Part shown: in pieces, positions 6,278 through 13,111 of the stretch
Numbering within the stretch: the stretch's first letter is position 1
Layout of the letters: the number at the start of each line of letters is the position of its first letter
DNA from: Deltaproteobacteria bacterium
GTDB lineage: Bacteria > Desulfobacterota > Syntrophia > Syntrophales > Smithellaceae
Assembly: GCA_009668925.1 (NCBI GenBank)
Contig: SBEK01000086.1
Coordinates: 1 to 16,503 of the forward strand
Reading direction: 5' to 3'
Length of the DNA: 16,503 bases
Position numbers and translations under genes: made by a program
Notes under the pieces: generated by a model
The model's database searches: none
Seen by the model: only the letters and a program-made list of their open reading frames with translations
What the model was told of the DNA's origin: nothing

Positions 6278-8329
6278 ATGAAAGATGAAGAAGACGACAA
6301 GTTGCCGGTCGGCGTCTATATCATTCAAAAGGGACTCTTCAGCCATGTCGACCAAAGCCTCGCCCGCATTTTGGGCTTTCAATCCCCCCGGGACTTGATC
6401 GGCAAATCCATCTGGGACATTATTCATCCGGATGACCGGAAACTGGTCAAGCTGGAGATACGCGAAGGAGCGGACGAGGCCGCGGCGGATCGGCCCGTCA
6501 TCCGTGTCGTGAGGAATGACAAAACCGTGCTCTGGGTGCATATGGGCGGCAGCACCACAACGTATCAGGGCGGCCCGGCCAATAAGGGCTATCTGATCGA
6601 CATTACGCCGTTCAAGAAAGCGGAACGGTATCTCAAGTATCATCTGGCGAATTCCAAGAGCATCATCGAACAAATTGAAGACGGGGTCAGCGAAGTGGAT
6701 CTTCAGGGAAACGGAACCTTCGGCAATCTGGCCAACCGCAAAATGCTCGGGATCGACACGGAAGATGTGGAAGCCCTGGGCAGGAATTTCCGGTCTTACA
6801 TGGACGAAGAAACGGCCGAAAAAGTCTTCCGGGCGTTTCATGAGGTTTACCGGACGGGGATTCCGGGCAAGAATATCGTCTATGACATCATCCGGAAAGA
6901 CGGCAGCCGCCGGACGGTCGAGGCTTCCGTTTCTTTGATCCGCGATGAAGATGGAAAGGTCACCGGGTTTCGCGCGGTCAACCGCGATATTACCGAACGC
7001 CAGAAGGCGGAAAAAGAATTGGCCGAACACCGCGTCCAGCTCGAGGCCATCTTCCGGAGCGTCAAGGACGCGATCATGACGCTCGATGCGGAGCAGCGAG
7101 TCATCCTGGCCAACCAGGAAATCGAAAACTGCTGCGGCATTGCCGCAAAGGATATTACCGGAATGACGTTTCCGCAATCGCTTGGCCGCTGCAGCAGGGC
7201 CTGCAATGAAGTCATCCGTCGGACGCTCGAAAGAAATGAAACGGTCAAGGAATATCGGATCGAATGCGGCCATGCCGAGCGCCGCCAGCAGCTGGTCAGC
7301 CTCACCAGTTCGCCGCTCATGGATCAGGAAGGCCGGCCCACGGGCGCTTTGCTGGTCATCCGGGACATGACGCTTTTGCGGGATCTCGAGCGCGAGCTGC
7401 GCGAGCGGCACTGCTTCCAGAGTATGATCGGCAAGAGCAAGAAAATGCAGGAAATCTATTCGCTCCTGGAGGATTTGTCCAATCTGGAGACAACGGTCCT
7501 GATCACCGGAGAAAGCGGAACGGGCAAGGAGCTTGTGGCGCGGGCCCTTCACTACAGCGGCCAGCGGGCTTTTCATCCCTTCGTGACGGTGAATTGCTCC
7601 GCCCTGACGGAGAGCCTCCTGGAAAGCGAACTCTTCGGTCACGTCCGGGGCGCCTTTACCGGGGCGATCCATGACAAACAGGGGCGGTTTCAGGCCGCGG
7701 ACGGCGGCACGATTCTGCTCGATGAAATCGGCGATATTTCCCCCCTCATTCAATTGAAGCTTCTGCGGGTGCTTCAGGAAAAGGTTTTTGAACGGGTCGG
7801 GGAATCAACGCCGCAAAAAGTGGACGTCCGGATCATCGCCAGCACGAATAAGGACCTGAAGGAAAAGGTGAAGAGAGGCGAGTTTCGGGAAGACCTCTAT
7901 TATCGGCTGAAAGTTGTTGATGTTTCCCTGCCGCCGCTGCGGGAGCGGCTAGATGATCTGCCGCTGCTGGTGGACCACTTTTGCGATATGTTTAACAAGC
8001 GGTTCAAAAAAGAAATCGAAGGGATATCGAACGAGGTCCTCAATACCTTCATGTCTTATCTCTGGCCCGGGAATATCAGGGAACTGGAGCATGTCATCGA
8101 ACACGCCTTCGTCCTGTGCCGCGGCCGGGTCATTACACTGGAGCACATTCCGGCGGAAGTCCGTCAAAGCGGCCCTCCGGAAAAATTGCTCCGGCAAAGA
8201 AACTATATCAAAGAAAAGGTCAGTGCCGGCGATATCGCGAAGGCCTTGAAAGAGACGAAAGGAAACAAGGCCAGGGCCGCGCGTCTTCTGGGCATCAGCC
8301 GTCCGACCCTCTACCGCAAACACAAATAA
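6278..8329 (+). CDS. Sigma-54-dependent transcriptional activator with three PAS domains
   Basis: A 683-residue enhancer-binding protein that would bind upstream DNA and use ATP to open sigma-54 RNA polymerase promoters. Domains: PAS 1 (about 8-112, VGVYIIQKGLF...IIHPDD), PAS 2 (125-248, ending RDITERQKAEKEL), PAS 3 (250-372), AAA+ (about 380-610) with Walker A GESGTGKE (411-418), the sigma-54 contact loop GAFTGA (458-463) and Walker B TILLDEIGD (478-486), and a Fis-type helix-turn-helix (653-681, GNKARAARLLGISRPTLYR). PAS 3 carries Cys285, Cys286, Cys305, Cys309 and Cys330, suggesting redox or metal sensing. There is no receiver domain, so control is by ligand or redox rather than phosphorylation. 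Start: ATG 6278 with GGGGGTG upstream; GTG 6242 is possible. The substrate-binding protein gene just downstream is the likely target. Confidence 0.95.
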   Translation: MKDEEDDKLPVGVYIIQKGLFSHVDQSLARILGFQSPRDLIGKSIWDIIHPDDRKLVKLEIREGADEAAADRPVIRVVRNDKTVLWVHMGGSTTTYQGGPANKGYLIDITPFKKAERYLKYHLANSKSIIEQIEDGVSEVDLQGNGTFGNLANRKMLGIDTEDVEALGRNFRSYMDEETAEKVFRAFHEVYRTGIPGKNIVYDIIRKDGSRRTVEASVSLIRDEDGKVTGFRAVNRDITERQKAEKELAEHRVQLEAIFRSVKDAIMTLDAEQRVILANQEIENCCGIAAKDITGMTFPQSLGRCSRACNEVIRRTLERNETVKEYRIECGHAERRQQLVSLTSSPLMDQEGRPTGALLVIRDMTLLRDLERELRERHCFQSMIGKSKKMQEIYSLLEDLSNLETTVLITGESGTGKELVARALHYSGQRAFHPFVTVNCSALTESLLESELFGHVRGAFTGAIHDKQGRFQAADGGTILLDEIGDISPLIQLKLLRVLQEKVFERVGESTPQKVDVRIIASTNKDLKEKVKRGEFREDLYYRLKVVDVSLPPLRERLDDLPLLVDHFCDMFNKRFKKEIEGISNEVLNTFMSYLWPGNIRELEHVIEHAFVLCRGRVITLEHIPAEVRQSGPPEKLLRQRNYIKEKVSAGDIAKALKETKGNKARAARLLGISRPTLYRKHK

Positions 8330-8355
8330 AATGATCGAATTTCTATCGGGTGAAA

Positions 8356-8371
8356 GTGTAAATATTTACAC
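8356..8371. promoter_or_regulatory. Palindromic operator 1 (activator enhancer site)
   Basis: GTGTAAATATTTACAC is a perfect 16-bp palindrome, the outermost of three TGTAA/TTACA sites in the activator/binding-protein interval. Its centre is about 151 bp before the predicted transcription start. Most likely bound by the adjacent sigma-54 activator. Confidence 0.7.
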
Positions 8372-8372
8372 T

Positions 8373-8386
8373 ATGTAATATTACAT
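8373..8386. promoter_or_regulatory. Palindromic operator 2 (activator enhancer site)
   Basis: ATGTAATATTACAT is a perfect 14-bp palindrome with the same TGTAA/TTACA half-sites, centred 16 bp from site 1 and about 135 bp before the predicted start. Its half-sites are 2 bp closer together than those of the other two sites. Confidence 0.7.
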
Positions 8387-8390
8387 TTAG

Positions 8391-8404
8391 TGTAACGCGT
8401 TACA
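8391..8404. promoter_or_regulatory. Palindromic operator 3 (activator enhancer site)
   Basis: TGTAACGCGTTACA is a perfect 14-bp palindrome, centred 18 bp from site 2 and about 117 bp before the predicted start. The half-sites are the same as in sites 1 and 2 while the centres differ (ATAT, TA, CGCG), which is what a dimer contacting half-sites would select. Confidence 0.7.
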
Positions 8405-8488
8405 TCCGCAGCCTTCCCTGACGATTCCCACTTTTTATAATTATCTGACATCACAAATTAAAATGTTATTATGGCGCGAATCCGCCTG

Positions 8489-8504
8489 TGGCATGATTTG
8501 TGTT
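8489..8504 (+). promoter_or_regulatory. Candidate sigma-54 (-24/-12) promoter for the binding-protein gene
   Basis: TGGCATGATTTGTGTT aligns with the TGGCAC-N5-TTGCW consensus: the -24 half TGGCA is complete, while the -12 half reads GTGTT, with GT in place of the usual GC. The spacing is canonical and predicts a start near 8515, about 105 bp before the gene. Support comes mainly from the enhancer-like sites upstream and the adjacent sigma-54 activator gene. An imperfect -12 often means tight dependence on the activator. Confidence 0.5.
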
Positions 8505-8620
8505 ATTGCCGTTACAGATCACCGGAAGCAAGGTGAAGAAAAGACATTTTTGCCCGTTTAGAATGAGGTTTACGGATGAGCCCAAGCGATGCAAAAGACA
8601 CCATAAAAGGAGGGTCCAAA

Positions 8621-9856
8621 ATGAAGTATTTGAAAATGTTGGTTTGTTTGGTTGCCGCGGTATTTGTTCTTTCCTGGATCAGAAGCGGTCAGGCCGATGA
8701 AATCGTCGTCGGTTTCAGCGGGCCTTTGAGCGGCCCGGCCGCCGAGTACGGCCAGGACTGCGTAAACGGTATTGACATGGCGGTTAAAGAACTCAACGCC
8801 GCAGGCGGCGTCACCGTCAAAGGGAAAAAATATACATTCAAACTGGAAAAACTCGATGACCAGGTCGATGCGACGCGGTCCAAGACCAACGCACTGCGCT
8901 TTGTCAATCAACAGAAGGCCATTGCGGTTTTCAACCCCATCGCCACAACCCTGGCCTCGATCATGTCGATCCCCGAACATAACTTCATTATCGCTGCTTA
9001 CTCCAGCGTGCATATGATTAACGACAAGGGGCATCCGATGATCATCAATCCGGTCCCGAGCTTCGCCAACTATGCGCAGCAGATGGCTTCGATCGCCTGG
9101 GACCGCGGCTGGCGCAATGCCGGAATGATCGTTACCCTGGGGCCATACGGCGATGCGTGGCGTGAAGTTTTCAAGCATGTCTGGGCGGGCAAAGGGGGAC
9201 GGGTGGTCGCCGACTTTCCCGCGAACCTGTATACGGAAACGGATTATTCATCGCAGTTGACCGCCGCCTTGTCCAAGAAGCCCGATTTTCTACTGGTGGG
9301 CGGTCCTTCGGCGACCACGGCGCTGCTTATTGAACAGGCGAGGAACATGGGCTACAAGGGCGGGCTCGTCCTGATTGATCAGGCCAAGCCGGATTACATC
9401 GCCAAAATGCTCAAGAACATGAAACTCCTGGAAGGGATGATCAGTACGGTAAGCATCGGTGATGTCACGCTGCCCGCCATGCCCGGCTTCAAGGAAAGAT
9501 ATGTCGCGGCGTATAAGAGAGATATCACATCGGAATGCACGATTAATTATTCCATGATGTACATGATCGCCCGCTCCGTTGCCGTGTCGAATTCTCTGGA
9601 CCCCCGGGTTGTCCGCAACAACATCGCGAAAGTTCTGCCCTTCCTGGGCGATAAGTATCCGGGTGAATATTACAACATTGAAGACAACGGCGTCATCAAC
9701 CAGGCCATCACCATGCAATACGTCAAAAGCGGAAAATTCAGCAGGCCTGATTATGTCCTGACGTTTCCCCAGACGCGGCTGGAATTTGAGAAGATCATGA
9801 AGCTCAGTAAGATAACGGATAAATCGCAGGTTCGCTGGCTGCCCTTGAAATTCTAG
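8621..9856 (+). CDS. ABC transporter substrate-binding protein, branched-chain amino acid type
   Basis: A 411-residue periplasmic binding protein. The N-terminus (MKYLKMLVCLVAAVFVLSW) is a signal peptide with likely cleavage after Ala25 (SGQA/DE); there is no lipobox. The mature start EIVVGFSGPLSGPAAEYGQD and the following NGIDMAVKELNAAGG are typical of the LivJ/Peripla_BP_6 type I fold, which delivers amino acids, amides, urea or aromatic acids to an ABC importer. ATG 8621 is chosen because AAAGGAGG precedes it and it starts the signal peptide; an upstream in-frame ATG (8576) does not. No permease or ATPase genes are next to it, so it either feeds a transporter encoded elsewhere or serves as a sensor. 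It follows the sigma-54 activator gene, with operators and a candidate -24/-12 promoter between them, so its expression is probably inducible. Confidence 0.93.
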   Translation: MKYLKMLVCLVAAVFVLSWIRSGQADEIVVGFSGPLSGPAAEYGQDCVNGIDMAVKELNAAGGVTVKGKKYTFKLEKLDDQVDATRSKTNALRFVNQQKAIAVFNPIATTLASIMSIPEHNFIIAAYSSVHMINDKGHPMIINPVPSFANYAQQMASIAWDRGWRNAGMIVTLGPYGDAWREVFKHVWAGKGGRVVADFPANLYTETDYSSQLTAALSKKPDFLLVGGPSATTALLIEQARNMGYKGGLVLIDQAKPDYIAKMLKNMKLLEGMISTVSIGDVTLPAMPGFKERYVAAYKRDITSECTINYSMMYMIARSVAVSNSLDPRVVRNNIAKVLPFLGDKYPGEYYNIEDNGVINQAITMQYVKSGKFSRPDYVLTFPQTRLEFEKIMKLSKITDKSQVRWLPLKF

Positions 9857-9894
9857 GCCGGATCGTCTGTGGTGAGCGCCGCCGGTTGAAAAAT

Positions 9895-9927
9895 CCTTCT
9901 CCGTTCCCGCTGCGGGAACGGGGGAGG
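9895..9927. terminator. Strong hairpin after the binding-protein gene
   Basis: CCGTTCCCG and CGGGAACGG form a perfect 9-bp stem around a CTG loop; six further pairs (three of them G-T) extend it to 15 bp. It begins 38 bp past the stop codon. There is no T-tract on the plus strand; the ATTTTTC run lies on the side that would suit minus-strand transcription. It may mark the 3' end of the transcript, or be a dispersed repeat. Confidence 0.5.
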
Positions 9928-9985
9928 GTGGTTCATGTGATGCATTATCTCGAAAATTGACATTCATACAGGTGATTCAGGAACC

Positions 9986-10330
9986 ATGGAGTCCCGGGTT
10001 TGCTTAATTCGGCCGGAAAATTTTAGCCGGGAGGTGCTCTTGGAAACAAGACCGGTTCTCCTGGTCTGCACAGTGCAGGATGATAGTTATGCCCGGCAGA
10101 TGAAGGTTCTGGAGAATGTGGCGCAAACATACGAAAAAGAATTAAAGGTAGGCTTACTGGCGCAGGACTCAACGGAGATTTTCAAGCGGAAACTGAACAT
10201 TGCCGGGACTCCCACTCTTTTGCTGATGAGGGCCGGCAGGGAAATAAACCGTATTTTAGGCGTGACCGATCTCGAGACCTTGATCGCCTTACTTGACCGG
10301 CATCTGTTATCCGAACCCCGGGAAGTTTGA
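9986..10330 (+). CDS. Thioredoxin-fold protein lacking the CxxC active site
   Basis: A 114-residue protein with thioredoxin topology: strand PVLLVCTV (23-30), a helix where the active site should be, strand KVGLLAQD (54-61), helix, then the cis-proline turn IAGTPTLLLMRAGREI (72-87) and a C-terminal helix LETLIALLDRHL. At the usual CxxC position it reads DDSYARQ, with no cysteine pair; Cys28 lies in the preceding strand. It therefore cannot act as an ordinary dithiol oxidoreductase and is more likely a binding or scaffold protein. There is no signal peptide, so it should be cytoplasmic. The ribosome binding site is modest (AGGA close to the ATG). It precedes the RNA helicase gene by 143 bp on the same strand; whether they share a transcript is unknown. 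Confidence 0.75.
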   Translation: MESRVCLIRPENFSREVLLETRPVLLVCTVQDDSYARQMKVLENVAQTYEKELKVGLLAQDSTEIFKRKLNIAGTPTLLLMRAGREINRILGVTDLETLIALLDRHLLSEPREV

Positions 10331-10382
10331 AAAACAAACCATTCCCCCTGACGGTTCTCTTCATTCGGGACGGTTTGAGAAA

Positions 10383-10397
10383 GCGGCCAAGGGCCGC
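10383..10397. terminator. Hairpin between thioredoxin-like and RNA helicase genes
   Basis: GCGGCC and GGCCGC make a perfect 6-bp stem with an AAG loop, 52 bp after the thioredoxin-like stop. No run of T follows. It may be a weak terminator or a structured part of the helicase leader. Confidence 0.25.
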
Positions 10398-10473
10398 CCT
10401 TATTCCCCCGGGAAATTTCCTTGTGCAATTCTTCGATTCAATGTACTTGAACAAAAAAGGACTAGACGAAGAA

Positions 10474-12210
10474 ATGACGGCAAGAATGAAGACATTCAGC
10501 GAGTCTCAGATCGACAAAAGAATATTGAAAGCCATCGGCGAGATGGGATTTGAAGCGCCGATGCCGGTGCAGGAGCAGGTCATCCCTTTTTTGCTTAGTG
10601 AGACCCGGGATCTGGTTGCCCTGGCCCACACCGGAACCGGGAAGACCGCGGCCTTCGGCATTCCGATCATTCAGCAGATCGATACGGCTTCCCGGAAAAC
10701 CCAGGCGCTGATTCTGGCCCCCACGAGAGAGCTTTGCCTGCAGATTACGGACGATTTGACGAACATCGCCAAATATATAAGCCATTTAAATATCGTGCCG
10801 ATTTACGGCGGCGCCAATATCGTCACCCAGATCCATCAGATCGCGGCCGGAGCGCAGATTGTGGTGGCGACCCCGGGCCGGATGCTCGATATGCTCAACC
10901 GGAAGAAGGTCAACGTCTCCGCCATCCGCTGGCTGGTGCTGGATGAAGCGGACGAAATGCTGGACATGGGGTTCAAGGAAGAGTTAAACGGCGTCCTGGC
11001 CTCAACGCCCGAAGACAAACGGGTACTCCTATTTTCCGCCACCATGCCGCGCGGAATTGAAGCCATCGCTCACGGCTACATGAAGAAGCCGGCGGAAATT
11101 ACCGTCGGCGCGCGCAACACCGGCGCCGAAAACGTCTCTCATCAATACGTTGTGGTGCATGCCAAAGACCGCTATCTGGCGCTGAAGCGCATCGCCGATT
11201 TTTATCCTGACATTTACGCAATCATCTTCTGCCGAACACGCACGGAGACGCAGGAAGTCGCCGACGCGCTCATGAAAGACGGCTACAATGCCGACGCGCT
11301 GCACGGCGATTTGTCGCAGGCGCAGCGCGATTCCGTCATGAACCGCTTCCGCTCGCGAAACCTCCAGATGCTGGTAGCCACCGGCGTCGCCGCCCGCGGG
11401 ATCGATGTGGTCGATCTGACCCATATTATCAATTATAATTTGCCCGACGATATCGAAGACTACACCCACCGCAGCGGCCGCACGGGACGGGCGGGCAAAT
11501 CAGGCATCTCGATTGTCATCGTCAATGTCAAGGAAGTGTTCCGCATCGCGCAGATCGAAAAGCAGATCGGCAAAAAATTTCAGCAGGCTAAGATTCCTAC
11601 CGGAGTTGAAGTTTGTGAAAAGCAGCTGCTTCACCTGGTGGAGAAACTCAAAAATACGGAGGTTCAGCACACAGATATTGACCCGTTTCTGCCCGCTGCC
11701 ATGGCCAGACTTGCAGAACTGAGCAAGGAAGACATTATCGCGCGGTTTGTCTCGCAGGAATTCAACCGGTTTTTGAGCTACTACCGCGACGCCGCCGATA
11801 TCAATGTGCCGCAGAAAAAAGAAGGGAAGGCAGCGCCCGTTGCTCACGCCCGGCAAGCGTCCGGCGGCCAGGTGCGGTTGTCGGTCAACCTGGGAAAGAT
11901 GGAAAATTTCAACGCCAAAAAGCTGACGGCTTATTTGCTGGAGGCCGCCAACATTGCCCATCTGCGCATTGCCGATGTGGATGTAGAACTCTGCAATTCC
12001 TACTTTACGGTCGAGCCGCAGTTTGCCGAAGCCGTGATGGCCCGGTTGGCGAGCGAAAAGTATTCCCGGCGGCGGGTAAGAGTTGATTACGCCGAAAGGG
12101 GCGGCCGCACAAGCTTCCAGGGCAAACGCTACGCCGGCGGCGCCAGATCCCGCGAATCTTTCTTCTTCAACAAACGCAGGAAGAAAGAAGGGAAAGGGCG
12201 GCGGCACTAG
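10474..12210 (+). CDS. deaD: DEAD-box RNA helicase with DbpA-type RNA-binding domain (DeaD/CsdA-like)
   Basis: A 578-residue ATP-dependent RNA helicase expected to remodel structured RNA in ribosome assembly, mRNA decay or cold adaptation. Seen in order: Q-motif region FSESQIDKRI...MPVQEQVIP (8-38), motif I AHTGTGKT (51-58), Ia APTRELCLQ (82-90), ATPGRMLD (132-139), DEAD (157-160), SAT (188-190), then IIFCRTR, ATGVAARGIDV and YTHRSGRTGRAG in the second RecA domain. Residues about 466-537 (VRLSVNLGKMENF onward) fit the DbpA RNA-binding domain, and a basic, glycine-rich tail ends the protein. ATG 10474 is preferred (AAAAGGA 12 bases upstream); ATG 10486 is possible, and the frame is open back to a TTG at 10327. 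The 125-bp inverted repeat starts right after the stop. Confidence 0.93.
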   Translation: MTARMKTFSESQIDKRILKAIGEMGFEAPMPVQEQVIPFLLSETRDLVALAHTGTGKTAAFGIPIIQQIDTASRKTQALILAPTRELCLQITDDLTNIAKYISHLNIVPIYGGANIVTQIHQIAAGAQIVVATPGRMLDMLNRKKVNVSAIRWLVLDEADEMLDMGFKEELNGVLASTPEDKRVLLFSATMPRGIEAIAHGYMKKPAEITVGARNTGAENVSHQYVVVHAKDRYLALKRIADFYPDIYAIIFCRTRTETQEVADALMKDGYNADALHGDLSQAQRDSVMNRFRSRNLQMLVATGVAARGIDVVDLTHIINYNLPDDIEDYTHRSGRTGRAGKSGISIVIVNVKEVFRIAQIEKQIGKKFQQAKIPTGVEVCEKQLLHLVEKLKNTEVQHTDIDPFLPAAMARLAELSKEDIIARFVSQEFNRFLSYYRDAADINVPQKKEGKAAPVAHARQASGGQVRLSVNLGKMENFNAKKLTAYLLEAANIAHLRIADVDVELCNSYFTVEPQFAEAVMARLASEKYSRRRVRVDYAERGGRTSFQGKRYAGGARSRESFFFNKRRKKEGKGRRH

Positions 12211-12335
12211 CAGGCTGTTGAAAAAGCCTCATCTGCGGCGTTACGCTTCGGCTCTCGCTGCTCACGTACCTCTAAAGTACGCTCCGCTGCTCGATCCTCG
12301 CGATGCCTTGCAGCTAAACCTTTTTGAACAGCCTG
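12211..12335. repeat. 125-bp intergenic element with terminal inverted repeats
   Basis: The ends CAGGCTGTTGAAAAAG and CTTTTTGAACAGCCTG are complementary at 15 of 16 positions. The interior is imperfectly symmetric and ends in a CGTAC/GTACG tip around CTCTAAA, so the whole can fold into one long interrupted hairpin. It sits directly after the helicase stop codon. Similar CAGGCTGTT-ended palindromic elements are, from memory, scattered between genes in Geobacter-like and syntrophic Deltaproteobacteria. It has no coding capacity of its own and could act as a terminator or mRNA stabiliser. No second copy is visible in this window. Confidence 0.75.
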
Positions 12336-12421
12336 CAAACAGGGGCTTCTTAACACCCTGTCAGGGTCAGGTGTCGTGCGTCAACAGTGCGGTCGCCGGT
12401 ACAGGCGGAAAGGTTCCGCGT

Positions 12422-12910
12422 ATGTCTAAAAAGAGCGCAGGTCTGCTGATGTATCGCGCCGGCGCGGACGGGCTGGAAGTATTGCTGGCGCATCCGGGCG
12501 GGCCGTTTTGGGCGAAGAAGGATGAAGGCGTCTGGTCGATTCCCAAGGGCGAATTTGAGGATGCCGAGGAGCCCCTGGCGGCGGCCCGGCGGGAGTTTGA
12601 AGAAGAAACCGGTATGGCGCCTCATGGTGATTTTATCCCGCTTACCCCTCTGCGTCAGCCAAACGGCAAAATTGTTTTCGCCTGGGCTGTGGCCGGAGAC
12701 TTCGATCCGGCGTCGCTTAAGAGCAATATGTTTAGCCTGGAGTGGCCCCCCGGGTCCGGACGGATGCGGGAGTTTCCCGAGGTGGACCGGACGGCCTGGC
12801 TGACGGTGGATGCCGCGGTGCGCAAGATCCTTCCGGGTCAGGCGCCTTTCCTTCGCGAGCTTGAAGAAATACTCGATCGCCGATCGCGGCATTCCCGGCA
12901 AACCGGGTGA
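12422..12910 (+). CDS. Nudix hydrolase
   Basis: A 162-residue Nudix pyrophosphohydrolase. The Nudix box GEFEDAEEPLAAARR with EFEEETGM (43-65) matches Gx5Ex7REUxEExGU at every position, so it should be active with Mg. The N-terminus, SAGLLMYRAGADGLEVLLAHPGGPFW then GVWSIPKGE, resembles the subfamily acting on dinucleoside polyphosphates or other nucleoside diphosphate derivatives; the exact substrate is not settled. ATG 12422 is chosen because GGAAAGG lies eight bases upstream and the domain starts right there; the frame is open much further upstream, but only through the inverted-repeat element and the end of the helicase gene. It probably has its own promoter in the 86 bp between the repeat and the start, or is read through from the helicase. 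Confidence 0.9.
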   Translation: MSKKSAGLLMYRAGADGLEVLLAHPGGPFWAKKDEGVWSIPKGEFEDAEEPLAAARREFEEETGMAPHGDFIPLTPLRQPNGKIVFAWAVAGDFDPASLKSNMFSLEWPPGSGRMREFPEVDRTAWLTVDAAVRKILPGQAPFLRELEEILDRRSRHSRQTG

Positions 12911-12939
12911 GAACGAGGCCGGGACACGGGCGCGCAGCC

Positions 12940-12969
12940 AAAAAGGCCGGTCCTTTGTTCCGGGTTTTT
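12940..12969. terminator. Candidate bidirectional terminator after the Nudix gene
   Basis: A stretch AAAAA-GG-CCGG, a 9-nt loop, then CCGG-G-TTTTT pairs over 9 bp with one small internal loop and ends in a T-run on the plus strand (and, by symmetry, on the minus). It begins 29 bp after the Nudix stop codon. Confidence 0.45.
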
Positions 12970-13053
12970 GAAATGCGCCGCCCGGTTGGGCGATGATCGC
13001 TTGGGACCGAGGCTATCCGGAAGCCGTTTCGTTCCGCCGTGACGACAGGGATT

Positions 13054-13101
13054 GAAAGAAAGAATGAATGAATGAACGAATGAATGAATGAATGAATGAA
13101 A
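13054..13101 (+). repeat. GAAT tetranucleotide tandem repeat before the tautomerase gene
   Basis: Twelve tetramers in register: GAAA twice, GAAT three times, GAAC once, GAAT five times, GAAA once. The last unit runs into the ribosome binding site AGGAGG, ten bases before the tautomerase ATG. Because each ATGA contains an ATG and a TGA, the array offers repeated three-codon reading frames (Met-Asn-Glu-stop) in all frames. Repeat number could change by slippage and alter the leader length or the ribosome's approach. Confidence 0.9.
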
Positions 13102-13111
13102 GGAGGATGTC

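Noticed and set aside
6095..7753. A 552-codon open frame on the minus strand across the sigma-54 activator gene
   Set aside because: It lies antisense to a gene with full PAS, AAA+ and HTH motifs, and its product has no recognisable domain. Long antisense frames are common in GC-rich genes.
10327..10473. An extra 49-residue N-terminus on the DEAD-box helicase, starting at a TTG that overlaps the thioredoxin-like stop codon
   Set aside because: The helicase domain begins right after 10486, the extension has no family likeness, and a ribosome binding site is present before 10474 instead.
12083..12421. A possible 113-residue N-terminal extension of the Nudix protein running through the inverted repeat
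   Set aside because: The extension overlaps the RNA helicase in another frame and crosses the repeat; a good ribosome binding site and the domain start both point to 12422.
13054..13101. The tetramer array as a CRISPR or as a frame-switching repeat
   Set aside because: The units are four bases without spacers, and the array lies outside the coding region, so it cannot switch the frame of the tautomerase gene.
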